From contig NZ_JAZHRV010000001.1 of assembly GCF_036924595.1 (NCBI RefSeq), positions 4,898,001 to 4,962,000 of the forward strand: a DNA stretch of 64,000 nucleotides, given 5' to 3'. A program made the translations under genes and the position numbers. The notes beneath the pieces are model-generated. The model worked only from the letters and a program-made list of their open reading frames with translations, did no database searches and had not been told where the DNA came from. This DNA comes from Bradyrhizobium algeriense (GTDB taxonomy: Bacteria; Pseudomonadota; Alphaproteobacteria; Rhizobiales; Xanthobacteraceae). Every line of letters starts with the position of its first letter. The first letter of the stretch is position 1. Positions 59,284-64,000 of this stretch are shown here, piece by piece.

Positions 59284-59764
59284 ATTCGGCGTCAGTGCCT
59301 TGGCGTCGGTTGCTTGAGCAGTGGATGGAAGAGGTATTGCACTTGCTCGTGCACGCCGCGAAGATGGGCACTATTGTTTCGCTGTGGCGCTATGATGCGT
59401 CGGCCCGGGCAAGCGCCGCCACTGGATAATCTGCGACGGCCGCCGATCCTGCGCTACGCGCCTTGAGCGGCAATCTTCCGTATGCCGAGTACCATGAGTT
59501 GCCATCCATGGCCGCTGGTCGGTCAATTCCGTGATGCGACGTGAGACCTCGGCCGAGCCGAACCGTCAAGACCGAACCGGGCCTCTCCTCTGTCGTGGTT
59601 GAAGCTGCCGGCGTAGCCCCGGGCTCCATGAACAGCGCTGACAAGACCTCGGCGACACACAAAACTGCCAACTTGGCGCTATCTTGAGTTAAGCATCCTT
59701 GCCGCGCCTCTCATGGCGTCCGGGTGCGGTCGCTGCGACTGCAAATCACTTCAAGCGCAAAACT
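59284..59764. other. Intergenic stretch, no gene seen
   Basis: About 480 bases with scattered short frames on both strands, none with protein-like composition and a start signal together. Confidence 0.45.
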
Positions 59765-60343
59765 TCACTCATCCAATTTCTTGCTCAATTCAGGATTGAG
59801 CTTGTTCCGATCGACAGACTGATAGAACGTGATGGGTCTGCATTTTCCCTCGAAATCCGCGAGGACAATGGCCGTCCACGGACTCGTGTTCTCGCCCGAA
59901 CCATCGCGGAGCTCCGGCATGACCTTGCGAGCAGCGATCACATACCAAGCGCGACCAGCCGCTGCGGCCTTCGCAGCCGCCGCGAACTCATCCAATATTC
60001 CGCGCAGATTTTTGCGCATTTCTTCTTCGCTGTCCCCGCGCAGGTATTTTCGAGACGACTTTCCCGCCTCTCCGTACTCATGATGAATGTTCAACTGCAG
60101 TCGGGCATCATCCACTTCAATCTTGGTGACCCGTATCGCGGCTCCGCCTTCGCGGAGATAGTCTCGCACCCGAACATCGCAGGCCAAAAATCTGTCCGTG
60201 GGTGGCTGAGCGACGCTAGCTGCTGGGGGGACCGCGGCAAGAGCCCGGGTCTTCTTTTTTCGAGGAGCAGCGTCCGCAGGCATCGTGGCGATGGCGGCGC
60301 TGAGGAGCGCCGCAGCAAGCACGACCGGAAGAGTGGCATTCAT
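59765..60343 (-). CDS. Exported protein, unknown
   Basis: A 192-residue protein with a signal peptide (LPVVLAAALLSAAIATMPAD) and a basic spacer. The mature domain (FLACDVRVRDYLREGGAAIR ... LNIHHEYGEAGKSSRKYLRG) has one conserved-looking Cys and alternating strands and helices. No family is recognised with confidence. It lies convergent to the PEBP gene across an empty stretch. Confidence 0.65.
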   Translation of the reverse strand: MNATLPVVLAAALLSAAIATMPADAAPRKKKTRALAAVPPAASVAQPPTDRFLACDVRVRDYLREGGAAIRVTKIEVDDARLQLNIHHEYGEAGKSSRKYLRGDSEEEMRKNLRGILDEFAAAAKAAAAGRAWYVIAARKVMPELRDGSGENTSPWTAIVLADFEGKCRPITFYQSVDRNKLNPELSKKLDE

Positions 60344-60751
60344 GAGTGCACTGCCAATGCGGTGTTTCTAAAACGCTCTGCCGCAGCGTTGGTTCCATGG
60401 CCCGGCCAGGTCGGAGCGGTGCTGAAGGCCCGGAGCTCGTTGACCGAGTGACGTCGGCCGCCGCAACCGGTCGAATCTCCTGAGTCGAGGAACGAACGGT
60501 GTGTGCAGCACACCTGAATCCAGGGACCCAGCGCCCAGGACAACGGCGTTTTTTGGTAGCTCGAAGGTCCAATCCCGACATGCGCATCGCCGTGCACCGG
60601 GCACCGGTCCCCACTGTCTTTCCCCCTGAATGACCGGCATCCCACCGCGGCCAAAGCGAGCTAGCGGGAACTTTTTCCCCAAAACAGCCTTGTCTAATAT
60701 TGTTCTACAAAAAGGGACCTTACGGAGGCGGTTTTCGACCGTCGGCAGGTC
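60344..60751. other. Intergenic stretch upstream of the PBP gene
   Basis: No supported gene. The region next to 60690 (gtctaatattgttctacaaa) is AT-rich and a likely promoter for the penicillin-binding protein. Confidence 0.45.
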
Positions 60752-63616
60752 ATGGACTCGATTCTCATCAAGATCTTCGCCACGGCGCTTGCCTTCAGCC
60801 AGGTCACTACCCGTCCGGATGAGGTCAAGACGGAATTCGATGCGGCGCGCGACCGCTTCGAGGTGGCGCAGCTTTTGGGCGCCGGCTGCGCCCACATGCG
60901 CAAGGCTTTCGACATCGAGGACATCAACCTGGACGATCTGATTGCCACTGCCATGGACGACAAGGAAGCGTTGAGCAGCGAGATCAAGGCGCTCAAAGGA
61001 CTGAATCTGGCCGACCTCCACGTGGCCTACAGGCAGTTCTGCAAAGTCGAAAACGTGGAAGGATCTCCGGTCGATCTTGGTCAGGTCATCGCTTTCTACA
61101 ACAGCGCGGTCAAGGATCTGCCCGACGCCGAGCAGCTCAAGCACCTCAGGCTTCCGGGCACCAGCGTAATCCTCGATAACAAGAGCCAGCGTGTTGCCGA
61201 GATTTACGCGCCGAACAATCGCCGCATCTGGGTCAAGCTTGCGGATATCCCGGAAGCGGTGCGCAACGCGTTCATCGCCGCCGAGGACAAGCGCTTCTTC
61301 CAACACACCGGCATTGACGAGCGCGGACTGGTCCGCGCCTTCATCGGCAACTTCGCGCAGCCGGGCCGGCCGCGGGGCGGCTCGACCATTACGCAGCAGG
61401 TCGCCAAGAACCTGCTGGTGGGCAACGATATCACTTACGAAAGAAAACTGCGCGAAATGATCGTTGCCTCGCGGATGGAGCGGGCTCTGACCAAGGCGGA
61501 AATCCTCGAGCTCTATCTCAACTCGATTTATCTCGGTCGCGGAGCTTGGGGCATCGAGATGGCGGCGCGCAGCTATTTCGGCAAACCAGCCAAGGCGCTC
61601 TCCGCAGTCGAGGGTGCGCTGCTCGCCGGGCTCGCCAAGGGGCCTAACTACTTCAATCCCGACCACCACCCTGAGCGCGCGCGCGAGCGCCTTGCCTACG
61701 TGCTGGGCCGCATGCAGGCCGACGCCATGATCGACGCCGCCGCGGCGCAAGCAGTATTGCCGCAGTTCGTCGAGTACCGGCCGACGCGACGGGACTTCGG
61801 CTTTCACTTCGTCGATCACATCGCCCGCGAGGCGAAGGTGGTCGCGGGCCTCGATACTCTCACCAATTCCTCCTACACGGTGCACTCGACCGTCAATTCG
61901 GCCTTGCAGCGCATAGTCGAAGCGACATTGCAGGAGGGTCTTGCGCGGTACGAGCTGAACACCAATCGTTACAAATTTGAGGGACCCGAGGCGAACATTT
62001 CCGATGCTGTCCGTCTGAGAGCGGCTGATCTGAAGGCCACGGAGCCGGCCTGGCTCGTGGCGTTGAAGACGACGCGGCTCCCTCTCTATGACGTTCACTG
62101 GGAATCGGCGGTCGTCCTGGAGAATACGCGTGGCAAGCGCGGCCATGCGATCAACGTCGGTCTGACCGACGGAAGCATCCTGCCGCTGAACACCTGGAGC
62201 GCCGCGATCGGGCGCGGCCTCAAGCCGTACGACGTGGTCTACGTGCAGGTGCGCGAAGCCAAGCCTAAGCAAGCGGCGCGTGCCGATCTGCGCATTCGAC
62301 CGACCGTGCAGGGAGCGGCGCTCGTACTCGGGAACGAAACCGGCCGCATTCTCGCGATGGCCGGCGGCTTTTCGTATCCGGCAAGCCAGCTCAACCGCGT
62401 GGTCCAGAGCCTGCGACAACCCGGCTCCACCTTCAAGCCGCTGACCTACCTCGCCGCCCTTCGGAAGGGATTGCAGCCCAACACGCTGGTGATGGACGAA
62501 CCCATTACGCTGGCACCGATCGGCGCGACGGTCTCCGCGCGCCAGCGTGGTTTCTGGTCGCCGAAGAACTACGAGGGCGGCGCTTCGGGCGCCATTACAC
62601 TGCGGCGCGCGCTGGAAAACTCCCGGAATCTCGCCACCGCGCAACTGCTCGCGACCGGTCTCGACGACAGCGCCGAGCGAGGCCTCGACCGGGTCTGCGA
62701 GATCGCGATGGAAGCGCAGCTCTACAAAGAATGCATGCGCTACTACCCATTCGTGCTCGGTGCCCAAACCGTGCGGCTCATCGACCTTGCGGCGTTCTAT
62801 GCAGCGATCGCCAACGAAGGCGCACGACCCCAGCCCCATGCGATCGAAACGATCGAACAGGACGGCCGCCCAATCTACCAGCACGATCCGCATGCGGTGT
62901 CCTGGATCGGCTTCGCCGACCGCGCATCATTTTACCAGTTGAAATCAATGCTGCAGGGCGTGCTCGCGCGCGGAACCGCGCGCGCGGTGAAGCATCTCTC
63001 GCCCTATGTCGGCGGCAAGACCGGTACCACTGATAATTCGGCCGATGCCTGGTTCGTCGGTTTCACAAATGACGTCACCGTCGCCATCTGGGTCGGCTAC
63101 GACAACAGCGACGGCGGGCGCCGCACCCTTGGGCGCGGCCAGACCGGAGGGAAAGTCGCGCTGCCGATGTTCGAGCCGATCGTGCAGGCAGCCTGGGAGC
63201 TGCACGCTCCCAAGACGGCGTTGAACGGCCCTTCGCGCGAAGCCATGCATCAGCTCGTTGCTCTGTCGATCGATCCCTATACCGGCGATCCTGCACCGGC
63301 CGGCTCCGGGCGCGCTTTCACCGAGTACCTCAAGAGGGATCCGTCGGGCAGAATCGATGACACGCAATTTCGGATCGTCTCGCGTGCAGAAAGCTACGCC
63401 TATCGTGGCGTTTATGACGAAGACGACGGGCCATTCCAGCAGTGGTCCCGCGACAAGCGCCTTTACGGCGATAACCGGCTGCCCTTTCCATTCCCGAGCT
63501 GGCGTCTTGGTCCGCGCGAATATCCCTCCTGGCGCGGATATCCCGATGACGAGGACCGCCTCCCGCGACCGCCGCTCCGAGTCGATCCCGATTATTTCTG
63601 GCGGCGGCTGAATTGA
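60752..63616 (+). CDS. Bifunctional penicillin-binding protein with unusual N-terminus
   Basis: A 954-residue class A PBP that polymerises and crosslinks peptidoglycan. The glycosyltransferase domain (about 150-330) has the catalytic Glu in AAEDKRFFQHTGID, and RGGSTITQQVAKNLL and MERALTKAEILELYLNSIYL. The transpeptidase domain has the Ser motif RQPGSTFKPLTY (Ser near 561), ENSRNLAT and GGKTGTTD (near 755). Instead of a cytoplasmic tail and transmembrane anchor, the protein starts with a signal-like helix (LIKIFATALAFSQ) and about 120 helical residues of unknown type. The end is Arg/Pro/Tyr-rich. Confidence 0.9.
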   Translation: MDSILIKIFATALAFSQVTTRPDEVKTEFDAARDRFEVAQLLGAGCAHMRKAFDIEDINLDDLIATAMDDKEALSSEIKALKGLNLADLHVAYRQFCKVENVEGSPVDLGQVIAFYNSAVKDLPDAEQLKHLRLPGTSVILDNKSQRVAEIYAPNNRRIWVKLADIPEAVRNAFIAAEDKRFFQHTGIDERGLVRAFIGNFAQPGRPRGGSTITQQVAKNLLVGNDITYERKLREMIVASRMERALTKAEILELYLNSIYLGRGAWGIEMAARSYFGKPAKALSAVEGALLAGLAKGPNYFNPDHHPERARERLAYVLGRMQADAMIDAAAAQAVLPQFVEYRPTRRDFGFHFVDHIAREAKVVAGLDTLTNSSYTVHSTVNSALQRIVEATLQEGLARYELNTNRYKFEGPEANISDAVRLRAADLKATEPAWLVALKTTRLPLYDVHWESAVVLENTRGKRGHAINVGLTDGSILPLNTWSAAIGRGLKPYDVVYVQVREAKPKQAARADLRIRPTVQGAALVLGNETGRILAMAGGFSYPASQLNRVVQSLRQPGSTFKPLTYLAALRKGLQPNTLVMDEPITLAPIGATVSARQRGFWSPKNYEGGASGAITLRRALENSRNLATAQLLATGLDDSAERGLDRVCEIAMEAQLYKECMRYYPFVLGAQTVRLIDLAAFYAAIANEGARPQPHAIETIEQDGRPIYQHDPHAVSWIGFADRASFYQLKSMLQGVLARGTARAVKHLSPYVGGKTGTTDNSADAWFVGFTNDVTVAIWVGYDNSDGGRRTLGRGQTGGKVALPMFEPIVQAAWELHAPKTALNGPSREAMHQLVALSIDPYTGDPAPAGSGRAFTEYLKRDPSGRIDDTQFRIVSRAESYAYRGVYDEDDGPFQQWSRDKRLYGDNRLPFPFPSWRLGPREYPSWRGYPDDEDRLPRPPLRVDPDYFWRRLN

Positions 63617-63626
63617 GATTGACGCC

Positions 63627-64000
63627 ATGAGACTCCACCGTGCCGCTGCCCTCATCGCCGCCTGCGTGGCCACTTGCACGGGCGCGGCCGCGCAGGAATT
63701 CCAGCTGGAGGACGTGCCCGCAGCCGCCAGCGTTCCGATCGCACAGATCAAACCGCGCACGGTCATCTTCGCCGACCAACGCAACGACAAACTCGCCGAT
63801 TCCTCGACCGGGCTCATTCCTTTCGACGATTGGGCCCGCTCACGTCCGGTTCAGCGGCGCTTCCTCTCACTCTTCCCGAGCTTCGTTGAGCCCACGCTCA
63901 ACCAACAAACAAAGCTGAAGCTCTCGGTCTACCAGGCGGAGGCGCGGTTTCGACTTCCAAGACCGGCAGCGGCATTGGATCTATCGCGGTATGCGAATGT
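63627..64000 (+). CDS. Exported protein, unknown, cut by the window edge
   Basis: The ATG at 63627, ten bases after the PBP stop, opens a signal peptide (LHRAAALIAACVATCTGAAA) and a mature part EFQLEDVPAAASVPIAQIKP ... IPFDDWARSRPVQRRFLSLF. The frame is open to the last base, so at least 124 residues exist. No family is recognised. Its tight spacing suggests an operon with the PBP. Confidence 0.65.
   Translation, partial: MRLHRAAALIAACVATCTGAAAQEFQLEDVPAAASVPIAQIKPRTVIFADQRNDKLADSSTGLIPFDDWARSRPVQRRFLSLFPSFVEPTLNQQTKLKLSVYQAEARFRLPRPAAALDLSRYAN

Noticed and set aside
59390..59671. 93-codon minus-strand frame in the empty stretch
   Set aside because: No start signal, no family pattern, and biased composition; not enough support for a gene.
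60368..62893. 841-codon open frame on the minus strand
   Set aside because: It mirrors the penicillin-binding protein gene; its composition is that of a GC-rich antisense frame and it has no start signal or motif.

Overview
The window reads as chromosome from a Bradyrhizobium-like alphaproteobacterium (family Nitrobacteraceae). The grounds are the high GC content, repeated secreted proteins ending in a PEPxxWA anchor (VPEPSTWAM...GFxGxGF..YRR), several short H-NS-family proteins ending in the PSETWSGRGxxPRWL block, rhizobial exopolysaccharide-type genes, and dispersed palindromic repeats of the kind common in that group. This assignment is inference from gene content; no marker gene is present.

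Layout. 1-2 kb: a Cys-rich exported protein, a PEPxxWA relic, an H-NS-like gene and an intact PEPxxWA gene. 2-11 kb: a type II secretion system (T2SS) on the minus strand (gspE-F-H-I-J, a 320-base gap, gspL-M-C-O) with gspK divergent. 11-17.7 kb: a scarred insert of IS5, IS91 and IS110/IS1111 remnants, dispersed repeats, a DinB-like gene, a small repeat protein, and a PEPxxWA gene divergent from a LuxR regulator. 17.7-20.5 kb: a lipoprotein and the secretin gspD. No gspG is visible anywhere in the window.

21.7-36.7 kb is surface-polysaccharide territory. It holds a nucleotide-sugar operon (glucose-1-phosphate cytidylyltransferase, two SDR enzymes, a 3,5-epimerase), a WcaJ/ExoY-type initiating glycosyltransferase divergent from an ExoX/SyrA-like small membrane protein, a membrane-bound class III cyclase-like protein, and a wecB/nfrB-like pair resembling the phage N4 glycan-receptor pathway. 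Two more PEPxxWA proteins and two more H-NS-like genes lie among them. 37-44.3 kb: a frameshifted nitroreductase, a YeiH-type transporter with a divergent LysR regulator, an SDR dehydrogenase, and a decayed island made of a broken tRNA-Lys, a hipBA wreck, an ORF fragment and a truncated universal stress protein.

44.4-51.6 kb: a complete branched-chain-type ABC uptake operon with an acyl-CoA synthetase, which suggests import and CoA activation of an organic acid. 51.9-64 kb: housekeeping-like genes (Mth938-fold protein, Tat-exported amidase, SAM hydrolase-like protein, DUF2905 protein, CapA-like and RNase Z-like hydrolases, a PEBP protein) and then a bifunctional penicillin-binding protein with an unusual N-terminus, followed by a secreted protein cut by the window edge.

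The most interesting themes are a T2SS lacking its major pseudopilin and split by mobile DNA, an IS110/IS1111 element sitting inside a dispersed repeat, and a polysaccharide region mixing nfrB/wecB-like genes with PEPxxWA-anchored proteins and H-NS-like silencers.
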